A stretch of DNA of 64,000 bases, taken from assembly GCF_000744655.1 (NCBI RefSeq), contig NZ_JQMJ01000004.1, forward strand, positions 4,836,001 through 4,900,000, read 5' to 3'. The notes beneath the pieces are model-generated. The model did no database searches and was not told the origin of the DNA. It saw only the letters and a list, made by a program, of their open reading frames with translations. This document shows positions 1-9,398 of this stretch, one piece after another; within the stretch, counting starts at the first letter, position 1, and every line of letters begins with the position of its first letter. A program made the position numbers and the translations under genes. The stretch is from Streptacidiphilus rugosus AM-16. GTDB taxonomy: Bacteria > Actinomycetota > Actinomycetes > Streptomycetales > Streptomycetaceae.

Positions 1-31
1 CCACGGCCGTGCGCGCGGCAACAGTGGTCAT
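1..31 (-). CDS. start of a further gene of the conjugation operon (partial)
   Basis: An ATG at 31-29 overlaps the TGA of the upstream replication-relaxation gene in the ATGA arrangement used throughout this operon. Only about ten codons (MTTVAARTAV) lie inside the window, so no product can be assigned. The same coupling at the other junctions is the only support. Confidence 0.45.
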   Translation of the reverse strand, partial: MTTVAARTAV

Positions 32-1037
32 GGAGCGGTGGCCTTCGATTCGGTGGCGTGTGCGGGGCCGAGGGGGTGCGGGGCCGGCGGGCCTGCGAAG
101 GCCTCGGCGGCGCACCGGCGCGCCGCTGCCGTCTGGTCCTGTCCGGGCAGGTCGGCGAGCCGCTGCCGGTGAGCGGGGCGGCCGAGGCGCAGCCAGACCT
201 GGTTGGTCGGGTGGTGGGCGGGGCCGCCGGGGTGGGTGTAGTCGCGGGCGGTGGTGGCGACGTCGACGGTGTCGAGGGCGGGGTGGGTGGCGAGGTGCTG
301 GTGGAGGTGCGCTTCGCGCCGGACCGCCGGGACGGTGAACAGGATCAGGGGGCGTCCGCCGAGGGCAGGAGCGGCGTCGGCGTAGGCGTCGAGCTTGGCG
401 GCCAGGCGTGCGTGGGGTTCGGTGCCCATGTCGTACTCCAGGAAGAAGCCGACCGTGCGGCCACCGCGGCTGAGCTGTCCGTGGGCGTCGGGGCGGATCA
501 GGTCACCCCAAGCGCGGGCGCAGCGGGTCTCGGACCACCACGCGTCCAGGCGGCCCAGGTCCGGGCGCTGGCGTGTAGCGGCGACCAGGGAGGTGAAGAA
601 GCTGGTGGCGCCGAGGTCGTGGGTGAGGGTGGGTGAGTAGGCCGTGCGGGTGAGCAGGTCGGTGCTCCAGCCCAGGGCGGTGGGGTGGTGGCGTGGCGGG
701 CGGCGACGACGTCGGCGCCGGTGCGGTCGAGGAGGTAGTGCTCGCGGGCGGTGCCGCGGGAGGTGCGGGGGCGGAAGGAGTCCAGCAGGTCGAGCCGGTA
801 CAGGGTGAGCAGGCGCCGGTTGGTGTTGCGCTGGCTGTTGTTCCACAGGGCGTTGACGTGGGCGGATGTCAGGACGGTGTGTTCGGCGAGCATGTCCAGC
901 AGCCACACGTCCCGCTCGGTCAGCCGGGTCAGCAGCGTGGTCAGGCGGCGCCGGCTGCCGGCCGGGGATGGGGTGTGGGCGGGGCGGGGTCCGCCGCGCA
1001 GGAGCGGGGCGACGGCGGGGCCTCGGCGGGGGGTCAT
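28..1037 (-). pseudogene. replication-relaxation family protein, frameshifted
   Basis: The start ATG at 1037 overlaps the stop of the coupling ATPase gene (ATGA). The first part encodes a winged-helix-like segment (TERDVWLLDMLAEHTVLTS) followed by SFRPRTSRGTAREHYLLD, typical of the actinobacterial replication-relaxation family often found beside conjugation genes. After about codon 115 (near 680-700, at a run of C within ACCACCCCACC) the homologous sequence continues in another frame as ALGWSTDLLTRTAYSPTL and runs to the stop at 28. A single missing base explains the shift. It is either a sequencing error or inactivation; programmed frameshifting is less likely because no slippery heptamer was recognised. 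The family's exact function is unknown. Confidence 0.75.
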
Positions 1038-3463
1038 GGGCGCGGTCCTTCCTGCCCCGTAGGGGCCGGTTGCGGGTGGCGGGTGGGGCCGTAGTTCGCG
1101 CGGGACGCGGCGCGGGCGGCGAACTCCCGGCCGGGAACCGCTGCCGGGAGCGGGCGGGTGGCCAACGTGAACGCCGACTGGTCGGCGGCGTGGACGACGA
1201 GTCGGGCGGCGGCCTGGAACGCGCCGAGGTGGGCCAGGTCGTGTGCGCCGAGGAACGGTGCGGTGTGGCGCTCCAGCTGGCGGGCGTCCTCGGGCGAGCA
1301 GTTGAAGAGGATCTTGTTGCGGGCGTTCGCGGAGATGCCTTCGCGCAGATCGCCCGGGAGCTGGGCGAGATTCTGGTGGGCCAGGACCAGGGAGAGGCGG
1401 TAGCCGCGGGCCTCGGCGAGCATGTCCTCCAGCGGATAGGGCAGCGTGAGGAAGTTGTGGCACTCGTCCAGGACCAGCGTCGCGTCCCGCCGGGTTTGCT
1501 CACCCGAGGCGGCGCGGCGGGCGGCGGCCTGCCAGGTCTTGGCGACGACGAAGGAGCCCAGCAGACGGGCGGTCTCCTCGCCGAGGACCCCTTTGGGGAG
1601 TCTGACCAGGGCGATGCCGCCGTCGAGGACGTCGGCGAGGTCGAAGGTGGAGGCGCCGGCGGCGATCGTGTCGGTGACGAAGGTCCGCAGCAGGAACGCG
1701 CGGAGCTTGTTCATCAGCGGGCCGGTGATCGTCGCGCGCGTGGGATCGGAGAGTTGCTCGTACCAGGTCCAGAAGCCCCGCAGGGTCTTCTCGCCCGCGT
1801 CCAGGCGGGCGACGGTGCGCTGGCGCATCGCGGTGCTGGTCAGCAGCAGCGGGATGTCGGCGAGGGTGACCGGCTGGCCGGGCAGCTGGGTGTGGATGAG
1901 GGTGAGGCAGGCCGCGCGCATGACGTCGTCGGTGCGCGGGCCCCAGAATGCGGTGAAGATGCGGCGGAAGATCCCGACCAGGTTGTCGACGACGACGTCG
2001 GCGTCGCTGCCGCCGGTCTCCAGGACGTTCAGGCGCGGCGGTCGCGCGGCATCCGCCGGGTCCAGGATGACGGTCCGCGGCAGCGCGTGCTCGGGCAGGC
2101 GGGCGAGGATGTCCAGGACCAGGTCGCCTTTGGGGTCGACGACCAGGGCGCCGCGGCCGGCTCCGGCGTCGGCCAGTACGAGGTTGGCGAGGAGCGTGGA
2201 CTTGCCCGAGCCGGTGGCACCCATGACGTGGAGATGGTGGCGTCCGTCCGCGACCCGCAGTCCGATCGAGCGGGCAGGTCCCAGGTCCGCGCGGCCGAGC
2301 GCCTTCACCTCGGGACCGGGTTCAGGGGTGCGGGCGGGTGGCAGGACCTTCCGGGCGCCGGCCCGGGCCAGCCCGGGAGCGCCCGGGTCGAGCGGCAGGT
2401 GGGCGACGGCGGACAGTTCGGGAACGGACAGCAGGTCACCGCGGAGAGGGAAGTGGCGCTGGGCCAAGGCCTGGGCCGGGTGGTGGAGGCGGTGGCGGGC
2501 GTACCAGTTGCGGGCGGCGTAGACCGCGAACGCGGAGGCGACCTGGTGCGCCCGGCCACGGGCACGTGCCTCGGCCTCGCGTCCGGCGGCGTCATAGGAG
2601 TCGCCAGGCGTGGCCTGGGTGGTGACGGCGTAGCGGATCGTTGTGTCCCACAGCGGGGCGGTGGTCTTGGTGAGGGCGGCGCGCAGCTGGTCGGCTCGTT
2701 CGGGATCACGCTGGCTGGGGGTGCCGCGCTGGGGCTGGTGCGTGAGCAGGTCGAGGAGCCGGCCGGGTCGGGCGGGAGCGGTGCTTCCTTGCTGCAGGGA
2801 CCGGAGTTTGCGTTTCGCGCGACGTACGCGCGTGCCGGTGGCGGGGCGAGCGAGGATCTGGACAGTGACGTGTTCGCCGTCGGTGAGGTTCTGGCCGGCG
2901 CCGAGCAGGGCTCGCAGCGGGTCCGCATCATGGCGGTGCTCGATGGGCAGGATCTCGGGGCGAGCGAGGCGGAGCCGGCCGCCGGTCGCCACCGTGTGCT
3001 CGGGCATGGTGAAGGCGTGGCCGGGCAGCAGGTGGGTGTGGGCGCCGGGCCAGGCTGCTTCAACCGCGCGCTCCAGGAGGCGCAGTGGAACGCTGCCGGG
3101 TGCCCACAGGCGCAGGCTCACCCCGGTCGTGGTGAAGCGGTACTCGAACGCGAGGTGGGACTGCTGGCCGGCGAGGCGTCGCCACCTGGGACGCAGCAGC
3201 CCGCGCAGGTGCGCCCACAAGGCGTTGGCGCCGGCCGGGTCCACGGTTGGCGGGACCAGGATCTCCAGGCCGTGTCCGGTCCGCACCAGGCGGCGCTGCG
3301 CGTGGTGGTGGCCGAGGATACGGCCCGCGGCAGCAGTACCCGCGGCCGCGGTCACGGTGAGGAGCGCGACGGGCCAGGCGTGGGCGGCGAGGTCGGTCAC
3401 CGTGGTGAGTGGCGTGTGGGGATCGAGGAGGGAGCGGCCGATGATGCCGCCGTCCCCGTTCAC
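1034..3463 (-). CDS. VirD4/TraG-type conjugative coupling ATPase
   Basis: This 809-aa protein is the type IV coupling protein that would link the relaxosome to the mating channel at the membrane. N-terminal hydrophobic segments (HAWPVALLTVTAAAGTAAAG) precede a Walker A motif MGATGSGKSTLL near residue 416, followed by VVDPKGDLV. A Walker B-like TLVLDECHNFL lies near residue 660, followed by the LAHQNLAQLP region typical of TraM-recognition/TraG ATPases. GTG at 3463 was chosen because it overlaps the VirB4 stop in a GTGA; a longer reading from 3574 would sit inside the VirB4 gene. It belongs to the coupled minus-strand operon. Confidence 0.9.
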   Translation of the reverse strand: MNGDGGIIGRSLLDPHTPLTTVTDLAAHAWPVALLTVTAAAGTAAAGRILGHHHAQRRLVRTGHGLEILVPPTVDPAGANALWAHLRGLLRPRWRRLAGQQSHLAFEYRFTTTGVSLRLWAPGSVPLRLLERAVEAAWPGAHTHLLPGHAFTMPEHTVATGGRLRLARPEILPIEHRHDADPLRALLGAGQNLTDGEHVTVQILARPATGTRVRRAKRKLRSLQQGSTAPARPGRLLDLLTHQPQRGTPSQRDPERADQLRAALTKTTAPLWDTTIRYAVTTQATPGDSYDAAGREAEARARGRAHQVASAFAVYAARNWYARHRLHHPAQALAQRHFPLRGDLLSVPELSAVAHLPLDPGAPGLARAGARKVLPPARTPEPGPEVKALGRADLGPARSIGLRVADGRHHLHVMGATGSGKSTLLANLVLADAGAGRGALVVDPKGDLVLDILARLPEHALPRTVILDPADAARPPRLNVLETGGSDADVVVDNLVGIFRRIFTAFWGPRTDDVMRAACLTLIHTQLPGQPVTLADIPLLLTSTAMRQRTVARLDAGEKTLRGFWTWYEQLSDPTRATITGPLMNKLRAFLLRTFVTDTIAAGASTFDLADVLDGGIALVRLPKGVLGEETARLLGSFVVAKTWQAAARRAASGEQTRRDATLVLDECHNFLTLPYPLEDMLAEARGYRLSLVLAHQNLAQLPGDLREGISANARNKILFNCSPEDARQLERHTAPFLGAHDLAHLGAFQAAARLVVHAADQSAFTLATRPLPAAVPGREFAARAASRANYGPTRHPQPAPTGQEGPRP

Positions 3464-5241
3464 CGGGTGCCTGCGAGCGCAGCGGTGGGCTGTCCGATAC
3501 CCGTGGTGATCAGTTCCTCTTCTCGTGGGGAGGCGATGCTGCGGAACGCGGCCCGGCGTCCTGGCCCCGCACACAGCAGGGCTTCGCCGCGCTGGGCGGC
3601 GAGTAGGTAGGCCGCCTCACCGGCGGAGAGCCCGAAAGCGTCGGCGACGGCGTCGATGGCCTGGGGGGCCTGGCGGAGCAGGATCTGCGTGGCGGCGTTG
3701 GTGACGACGGCCTTGCCCAGGTCGGTGGCCAGCAGGTCGGCGGCGTCCTGGGTCACTACGGCCAGGCCGGCACGGTGCTTGCGGGCTGCTTTGGCCATGG
3801 TGAATAGGAACTTCGCGCCCTCGCCGTCGCGCATCAACAGCCATGCCTCGTCCACGACCACCAGCCGTCGGCGTGGGTTGGCCGCGTTGCTGACGGTGCG
3901 CCAGATGCGGTCGAGGGCCAGCAGCGTCCCGGCGGCGGCGAGTTCGTCGGGCAGGTCGCGCAGGCTGTAGACGGTCAGGTGCCCGCCCTGCGCCTGGGTG
4001 GTGGGGGCCTCGAACAGCTCCCGGTGCGAACCGGTGGTGTAGGGGCTGAGTTGGTCGGCGAGCGGTTCGGCCGAGGCGTCGGCGGCCTCGGTGAGGGCGG
4101 TGGCGAGGTCGGCGAGCAGGGGTGCCGGTCTGGTGTGGGTGCGCGGATCGGCGGTGATCCCGCGCCGGTGGTAAGCGGCGAGGATCGCCTTGTCCAGCAG
4201 TGCCTTCAGCGCTCCGGTGAACTGCACACCGAGCAGGACCTGCAGGAAGGTGTGGGTGAACAGCGCGCGGCGGTTCAGCGCCTGGGGTCCGTCCTCGGGG
4301 GCGAGGTCGAGCGGGTTGAGCCGTACGCCTGGTGCGCCGAGCCGCACGACCGTGCCGCCTACGGCGTCGGCGAGCGAGGTGTACTCGTCTTCGGGGTCGA
4401 CGACGTGGACCTGGACGCCTTGGTAGAGGGAGCGCAGGACGTCGAGTTTGGTCAGGTAGGACTTGCCCGCGCCGGAGCGGGCCAGGGTGACGGAGTTGTG
4501 GTTGTCCAGGCTCCAGCGATCCCACAGCAGCAAGCCCGAGGCGCTGGCGTTGACCCCGTACAGCACCCCCGACGCGCCCTGCTGCTCATCGACACGGGTG
4601 GCGGGCATGTCCGGGGAGCCGAACGGGAAAGCGGCCGCCAGGGACGCGGTGTCGAAGGTCCGCGTGACACCGAGCTGATCGGTGCCGAGCGGCAGGCACG
4701 TGGTCCAGCCCTGAAGGGCGCGCCAGGTCGCGGGGTGGACGCGCAGCAGCATGGACTCCGCCAGGGCGCGTACGGCGGAGACCTCGTCGGCGAGCTCGTC
4801 CGGGCCCGGAGCGTAGACGGTGAGGTAGAGGCCGGTTTGGAAGAGCTTGCCCTCGCCGCGGGCCACCCGCCACGCGAGTTCGGCGGCGTCGATGGCCGCC
4901 GCGTCCGTGGTCGGGTCGTCGAGCCGGCCGTGCTGCGCGGTGGCCCGGCGGTGGGACTCCAGGCGGGCGCGCTGTCTGCGCAGCCGGTCGGCTGCCACCT
5001 GCACCGGGACGGGTGTGATGTGGAGGGAGACGTCCAGGCGGCCCGGGTAGCCCAGCAGCGGGTCGAGCCAGCCCGGTGCCACCTCGGCGGGATAGCCGGT
5101 CACGATCAAGGTGGCGGCCACGTGGTCTCCAAGGCCGATCCGGCGGGCCTCCACTTGCACGCTGTCCGGGCCCAGACCCTCAACCACGCTGTCTAGCACG
5201 GGTGCTGCGCCACGCAGATGGGCGTGCCGGTGGAGGTTCAT
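3460..5241 (-). CDS. VirB4-like conjugation ATPase
   Basis: This 593-aa protein is the cytoplasmic ATPase that powers assembly and transport of a type IV secretion-like channel. The N-terminal half matches the VirB4 domain that docks on the membrane complex. The Walker A motif ARSGAGKSYLTK is near residue 257, VHVVDPEDEYTSLA follows, and the Walker B RRLVVVDEAWLLM is near residue 463, with the AVVTQDAADLL segment after it. ATG 5241 overlaps the PrgI stop (ATGA); the open frame extends upstream, but only through the PrgI gene. Length is a little below classical VirB4, which is usual for Gram-positive forms. Confidence 0.92.
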   Translation of the reverse strand: MNLHRHAHLRGAAPVLDSVVEGLGPDSVQVEARRIGLGDHVAATLIVTGYPAEVAPGWLDPLLGYPGRLDVSLHITPVPVQVAADRLRRQRARLESHRRATAQHGRLDDPTTDAAAIDAAELAWRVARGEGKLFQTGLYLTVYAPGPDELADEVSAVRALAESMLLRVHPATWRALQGWTTCLPLGTDQLGVTRTFDTASLAAAFPFGSPDMPATRVDEQQGASGVLYGVNASASGLLLWDRWSLDNHNSVTLARSGAGKSYLTKLDVLRSLYQGVQVHVVDPEDEYTSLADAVGGTVVRLGAPGVRLNPLDLAPEDGPQALNRRALFTHTFLQVLLGVQFTGALKALLDKAILAAYHRRGITADPRTHTRPAPLLADLATALTEAADASAEPLADQLSPYTTGSHRELFEAPTTQAQGGHLTVYSLRDLPDELAAAGTLLALDRIWRTVSNAANPRRRLVVVDEAWLLMRDGEGAKFLFTMAKAARKHRAGLAVVTQDAADLLATDLGKAVVTNAATQILLRQAPQAIDAVADAFGLSAGEAAYLLAAQRGEALLCAGPGRRAAFRSIASPREEELITTGIGQPTAALAGTR

Positions 5242-6149
5242 CGTTCTCCTTCGAGGGTGACGGGCTGCCCAGGTACGGCGGGCCGTGGGTGCGGTGGGGT
5301 GTCGCTGTCGCAGGCGGCGGTCAGGGCGGACCATGCGTGATGGGCGTCCAGAACGTGGGCGCCGACTTCGGCGGCGGCGAGCAGCGAGCTGCTGTCCGCC
5401 GCCCGGCGCATCACTCGCTGCCGTGCGGCGTCGTCGGCGCTGTCTTCGCGGTGGATCAGCAGGACGTCGCGGGCGAGCAGGTCGCGGCCCTCGCTCAGGT
5501 GGGCGAGGAAGTCGGCGTGCTCGCAGGCGGCGTCCTCGAGCAGCGGATGCGGCAGCGTGGGTGCGCTCTCGCGCAGGGCCGCGATCAGCGGTACCAGGTC
5601 CAGTCGGCGCGTGCGGACCAGGATCTGTACCGGACCGGTGAGGGCGTTGAGCCACCGGCCCACGGCGGCAACCAGGGCCCGCTGTTCACCCATGGTGCGG
5701 AGTGTGAAGTTCACCGTGTCCGTCCGGGAGAGCACCGCGCAGCCGTGGGGCAGGGTGAGGACACCGTCCTCCTCGATGCCGGTCACCGGCAGGGGGAGTT
5801 CGGCCAGACCGTCGGCTGTTTGCATGAGCGGGGCGGGTAGGAGGTGGTGCGGTGCGCGGTGGTGGCGCAGCATGTGGCCGAGCCACCGGTCCATGCCGAT
5901 CCCGTCGCGGCAGCCGAGGACGACCGCGGTGCTGACCGCTGCGACCGGCAGGGCGCCGATCGCGAACAGGAGCGGTGGGAGCACGGGGCGGCTGGCCTGC
6001 CACAGCGCCCACAGAGCGAGGCCGGCCAGGGCGAGTTGGAGGAGCTGGCGGGCGGTCAGGTTCCAGGCGAGCTTGTCGCTCTGCTCGACGTCAGCGGGGA
6101 TCTTGACCAGCGGGTCCCACGACTCAGGTTCCGGGTCACGGCGGTTCAC
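5238..6149 (-). CDS. PrgI-family conjugation membrane protein
   Basis: This 303-aa protein begins with the PrgI/SCO6880-like signature VKIPADVEQSDKLAWNLTARQ, where two hydrophobic helices (about residues 35-75) follow a short cytoplasmic lead. PrgI proteins sit directly before VirB4 genes in Gram-positive conjugation loci and probably anchor VirB4 at the membrane, analogous to VirB3. The long soluble C-terminus is common in actinobacteria. GTG at 6149 abuts the TGA of the TrbL-like gene (TGAGTG), so translation is likely coupled. Confidence 0.82.
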   Translation of the reverse strand: MNRRDPEPESWDPLVKIPADVEQSDKLAWNLTARQLLQLALAGLALWALWQASRPVLPPLLFAIGALPVAAVSTAVVLGCRDGIGMDRWLGHMLRHHRAPHHLLPAPLMQTADGLAELPLPVTGIEEDGVLTLPHGCAVLSRTDTVNFTLRTMGEQRALVAAVGRWLNALTGPVQILVRTRRLDLVPLIAALRESAPTLPHPLLEDAACEHADFLAHLSEGRDLLARDVLLIHREDSADDAARQRVMRRAADSSSLLAAAEVGAHVLDAHHAWSALTAACDSDTPPHPRPAVPGQPVTLEGER

Positions 6150-7973
6150 TCAGGGCTTCCTTCGTTGTCTCGGAGAGGGTTGCGGGCCGCCAGGCAGCGG
6201 CGGGGCGGGCAGCGCGGGGCGCGGCACGGGCGGCGGAAGAGCAGGGCGGGGCCGTGGCGTGGTGGGCGGGTGCGGCGTTGCTGGGCGAGGGCCTCCTCCG
6301 CCCGGCCCTGGTGGTGGTGTCGGGGTGGGTTGTGGGGTCGGCTGCTGGCCGCCTGCTCCTGTGGGCAGCGCGGGCCGGAGCGGCGCGGGCGGCGCCGCGG
6401 GCCGACGACTGGGCGAGGCTCTACCTGTGCTTCCGGGCTGGGGTGGGACGTTGCGGCGCGGTGTCCCCCATTGGTAGCTCGGCACGCCGGGGCCGCTGCC
6501 TGGCGGCATCGGGCCGCCTGCGGGCCCGCTGGGGTGCGGACCCGCGCCGTGGCCGGGACGCGGGCCTCCCGGCGGGGTGCCGGGGCCGCCTCGTCCTGGC
6601 GCTCCACCTGGGCTCGGCGGGCGGGGCCGGCCAGCTCTCCCAGGCGTGCCCGGTGGCGTGGGCCCGCGGGGGTTTGCTCTACTCGGCGTCCCCGGCGGTC
6701 GGCGTGGTCCCCGCCCGGGCATCCCGGACCGTCCTGGCGCGCCGGGCGTGCGGAACCGGCCGCTGATCTGCGCGCCGAGGGCGTACGGGCCGAGCGGCAA
6801 GCCGAGGGCGCCGAGGGCGACCTTCTGCAGGAGGTGCAGGCCGCCCCTGCCGCCGACGGTGCGCTGGACCGGGTTGGTGACCAGGTGCCGGATCCAGCCG
6901 GGGATCTTGACCAGGAGGTAGAGGCAGCCCCCGAGGACGGTGAGGTTGATCAGCGCGCCCGCGGTGGGCGCGCCGAGGAAGCTGTAGTTGCCGCGGTCGA
7001 GCAGGACTTTGACGGTGACCAGGAAGACCACGGACTGCAGGACCTGGATGCCCATGATGCCGAAGAACGCTTTCCACCACAGTCGCGCGGCACCCTCCGT
7101 GGCCGGCGAGCCGTGGCAGGCCAGCAGAAGCGGCGCGGCGACGACCAGGACGAGAACGCAGGCGATGCGGATCAGGACGGTGGCCACGACCGCGACGGCG
7201 ATCACCGTGACGGCGAGGGCAAAGACCACGAGGTAGAGCGGCCCAGTGGTCGGGTTCCCGTTCAGGAGCATCCCGGTGAGCGTTCCGGCCAGGTCGTCGG
7301 CCGTGATGACGTCGCCGAAGACCGCTGCGCTGACCGTGTTCACGAGCCCGATCACCTGGTGGCAGACCGTCAGCGACAGGTTCGCGGCCAGCATCCCCAG
7401 CACGAGACGCGGGATGAGGTCGCGAGCCGCCCAGCGCTGCTGCACCGTGCCGTGGCTCATCGCCAGGATCCCGGCGGCCAGCACGGCGAGCCCGTACAGC
7501 GAGCACGCCAGCACTCGCAGGCCTTCCCAGAGCCCGGCTACCCGCGGGATCTGCGTGACGTCCGGGGTGGACAGCAGCAGGTGAGCCAGGAGGTTCATCA
7601 CAGGCACCACGAACGGCTGCAGCAAGCTGGCGAGGAAGGACGCGATCGCGTCCTTAACCTCGCCCGGGATGTCGAAGAGTCCGGTCGCGTTCGGGTCGGA
7701 CGGAGTGGCCGGCTGGACCAGCCCGCCGTTCGGCGGCGGCGCGGGCTTCCCCGAACCCTGCCCGCTCGGCGTTCCGGTGACTGGGGCGGGCGACGGTCCC
7801 GGAGCTGGCGCAGGAGCCTTTCCCACGCTGCCTCCGGCTGGTGGCGTGGGTGGTGCTCCGGCCGCGGGCTGCGGCACCCCCGGATCAGCGACCGCACTCG
7901 CCTGAACACCCACGAGGGCAGACAGGGAGAGGATGGCGAGGACGGTGAGACGAAGGAGGCGGCCGCGCCTCAC
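6150..7973 (-). CDS. TrbL/VirB6-like polytopic conjugation protein
   Basis: The 607-aa protein has a signal peptide (LTVLAILSLSALVGVQASAVA), a Pro/Gly-rich linker, then about six transmembrane segments between residues 110 and 390, and a long C-terminal tail of about 200 residues dominated by Pro, Gly and Arg. This plan matches TrbL/VirB6-type inner-membrane channel components of actinobacterial mating systems. GTG 7973 overlaps the pilin stop (GTGA). The low-complexity tail gives long false open frames on the other strand. Which partner the tail binds cannot be inferred. Confidence 0.8.
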   Translation of the reverse strand: MRRGRLLRLTVLAILSLSALVGVQASAVADPGVPQPAAGAPPTPPAGGSVGKAPAPAPGPSPAPVTGTPSGQGSGKPAPPPNGGLVQPATPSDPNATGLFDIPGEVKDAIASFLASLLQPFVVPVMNLLAHLLLSTPDVTQIPRVAGLWEGLRVLACSLYGLAVLAAGILAMSHGTVQQRWAARDLIPRLVLGMLAANLSLTVCHQVIGLVNTVSAAVFGDVITADDLAGTLTGMLLNGNPTTGPLYLVVFALAVTVIAVAVVATVLIRIACVLVLVVAAPLLLACHGSPATEGAARLWWKAFFGIMGIQVLQSVVFLVTVKVLLDRGNYSFLGAPTAGALINLTVLGGCLYLLVKIPGWIRHLVTNPVQRTVGGRGGLHLLQKVALGALGLPLGPYALGAQISGRFRTPGAPGRSGMPGRGPRRPPGTPSRANPRGPTPPGTPGRAGRPRPPSPGGAPGRGGPGTPPGGPRPGHGAGPHPSGPAGGPMPPGSGPGVPSYQWGTPRRNVPPQPGSTGRASPSRRPAAPPAPLRPALPTGAGGQQPTPQPTPTPPPGPGGGGPRPATPHPPTTPRPRPALPPPVPRPALPAPPLPGGPQPSPRQRRKP

Positions 7974-8335
7974 GCGCCGACCATCTTCTTCAGCACCGTC
8001 ACGATCACGGGCGCGAGGATCGCGAGCATGTAGCCCTGGCCGGCACTCCTGAGTGCTCCTTTGGCCTTCTCAACCTCTCCCGGGTCGCCGCCCGCCATCA
8101 AGTAGCGCGCGCCGCCGATCGTGAGGAACAGCGTCGCCAGTCCGGCCAGCAGGCCGACGATCCAGTTCGTGATGTTCGAGATCGTCTGGTCGATCGTCGC
8201 CACCGCGAGGACCGCGCTTGCGGCACCCGCGGCACTCGCGGCGGGGCTGCTCACGGACCAGCAACCGACGGACATGGTTACCAGGAGCAGCGCCCGGGGC
8301 GGGCGTCGGGGGCGGGGGAATCGGAATCCGGGCAT
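7970..8335 (-). CDS. VirB2/TrbC-like pilin subunit
   Basis: This 121-aa protein is the first gene of the operon. It has a basic N-terminus, a signal peptide ending near SSPAASAAGA, and two hydrophobic helices (ITNWIVGLLAGLATLFLTIG and GYMLAILAPVIVTVLKKM) joined by a short polar loop GGDPGEVEKAKGAL. This is the layout of VirB2/TrbC pilins and of the small TrbC-like proteins of Gram-positive conjugation loci. GGAGG lies seven bases before ATG 8335. No cyclisation signal is evident. Confidence 0.8.
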   Translation of the reverse strand: MPGFRFPRPRRPPRALLLVTMSVGCWSVSSPAASAAGAASAVLAVATIDQTISNITNWIVGLLAGLATLFLTIGGARYLMAGGDPGEVEKAKGALRSAGQGYMLAILAPVIVTVLKKMVGA

Positions 8336-8373
8336 GCGGGAACCTCCACGACGATGCGGGCGGGGAGTGGGGG

Positions 8374-8409
8374 CCGGGTGGTGCCGCCATAAGCGGCGGC
8401 ACCACCCGG
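8374..8409. terminator. strong hairpin between HTH gene and conjugation operon
   Basis: A perfect 15-bp stem (CCGGGTGGTGCCGCC pairing with its complement) surrounds a six-base loop. It lies downstream of the minus-strand gene ending at 8580 and just upstream of the pilin gene. It most likely terminates the upstream transcript and insulates the transfer operon; an attenuator role is possible. No T tract follows on either strand, which is common for high-GC actinobacteria. Confidence 0.7.
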
Positions 8410-8579
8410 ATCGGCAGGGGAGGCGCGGGGTTGCGGTGAGCCCCGGGGTGTCCGTCGGGCCTTCACCTCCCTCGAAGGGGTCGTGAAGGACCAGGTGCGA
8501 AGTGTCAACGTCCGCGGCGCGGACCCCGGGAGCACCACAGTCGGCGATTACTGATGCCGGCTGGCATGGCCTCTCACCC

Positions 8580-9398
8580 TCAAGAAACGCAATTTCCGGC
8601 CCGATCCAAACGCTCGAAATTCAATTCGACGTCCTCGCTGGACAGTCGGCCGGACGCGATCGCCCCTGCGAGTTTGCGCTCGGTGCGGGTGCGCAGCATG
8701 AACAGGCTCTCCCGCGAGCCGCCCAGGAGCCTGGTGACCTCGGCCATCGGCATGCCGTTCAGGCGGGTCCAGGCGACGATCCGCGCGCCCTTGGCGGTGA
8801 TGATGCCTTTGCGGACCGCGAACGCGAGCAGCTGCTCGGGCTGGACCCGCTCGCGCTGCGCGGCAGGAACGTGCTCCAGCTCCACCTCCGTCTCCCGCAC
8901 CCGGGAGGCTCGGGTGAATGCGGCGCGCGCCGCCCGCTCGGCAGCCCACAGAAGGCGGGCCGGGATCCGGGACGGGTCACGCCGCCAGGTCCCGTCCGCC
9001 TGCATGGCGGCGAATTGCTCCCAGAAGCCCCCGAGCACGATCATCTGGATCTCTGCGCGGTCCTCTGGGCTGGCCGTCCGGACCGTCTGCGCCCATCGCA
9101 TGCTCACGCGGGTCAACCCGGGCAGGGCCATGCCGACCACGGCCAGGCGCCAGTCCTGTCCTTCACGCCCGCCAAGCTCGGCCAGTTCGAGCAGCCTCGC
9201 CCACACCGCGCCGCGCGTCGGGTGGCCGAGGGCCGGGCGCAGCAGGAGGGCGCGCAATGCCACCACGTCGACCGGCTCATCCGGCAGACCCTCGCCCAGA
9301 TCAGCGGTCTTCATCTCCAGCGGCACCGGCCGTTCCGTCAGCGCGCGGAACTCCCGCGCCACCTGCTCCAGCGGGTACAGCACTCCAGCGGCAGTCAT
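8580..9398 (-). CDS. HTH-containing regulator-like protein, unknown
   Basis: The 272-aa protein contains a C-terminal helix-turn-helix-like region (VRKGIITAKGARIVAWTRLN, then MAEVTRLLGGSRESLFMLRT, about residues 190-245) resembling sigma region 4 or a LuxR-like fold. The N-terminal half (REFRALTERPVPLEMK, VVALRALLLRPALGHPTRG) has no recognised domain. Similar proteins are found on actinobacterial mobile elements and may control replication or transfer. ATG 9398 is preceded by GGGGA; a longer open frame upstream has no support. It is separated from the transfer operon by the hairpin at 8374-8409. A short decayed copy of its C-terminus lies at 10749-10799. Confidence 0.65.
   Translation of the reverse strand: MTAAGVLYPLEQVAREFRALTERPVPLEMKTADLGEGLPDEPVDVVALRALLLRPALGHPTRGAVWARLLELAELGGREGQDWRLAVVGMALPGLTRVSMRWAQTVRTASPEDRAEIQMIVLGGFWEQFAAMQADGTWRRDPSRIPARLLWAAERAARAAFTRASRVRETEVELEHVPAAQRERVQPEQLLAFAVRKGIITAKGARIVAWTRLNGMPMAEVTRLLGGSRESLFMLRTRTERKLAGAIASGRLSSEDVELNFERLDRAGNCVS

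Noticed and set aside
650..720. Programmed -1 frameshift in the replication-relaxation gene
   Set aside because: No clear slippery heptamer with a downstream pseudoknot was recognised, and similar one-base shifts occur in many unrelated genes here, favouring error or decay.
866..3610. Long plus-strand open frame (about 914 codons) across the coupling ATPase
   Set aside because: It lies opposite the VirD4-like gene; the translation is Gly/Ala/Arg-rich with no domain, a common artefact in GC-rich DNA.
5844..8033. Plus-strand open frame of about 729 codons
   Set aside because: It is the complement of the TrbL-like and PrgI genes, which have signal peptide, helices and coupled starts. The plus reading has no recognisable feature.
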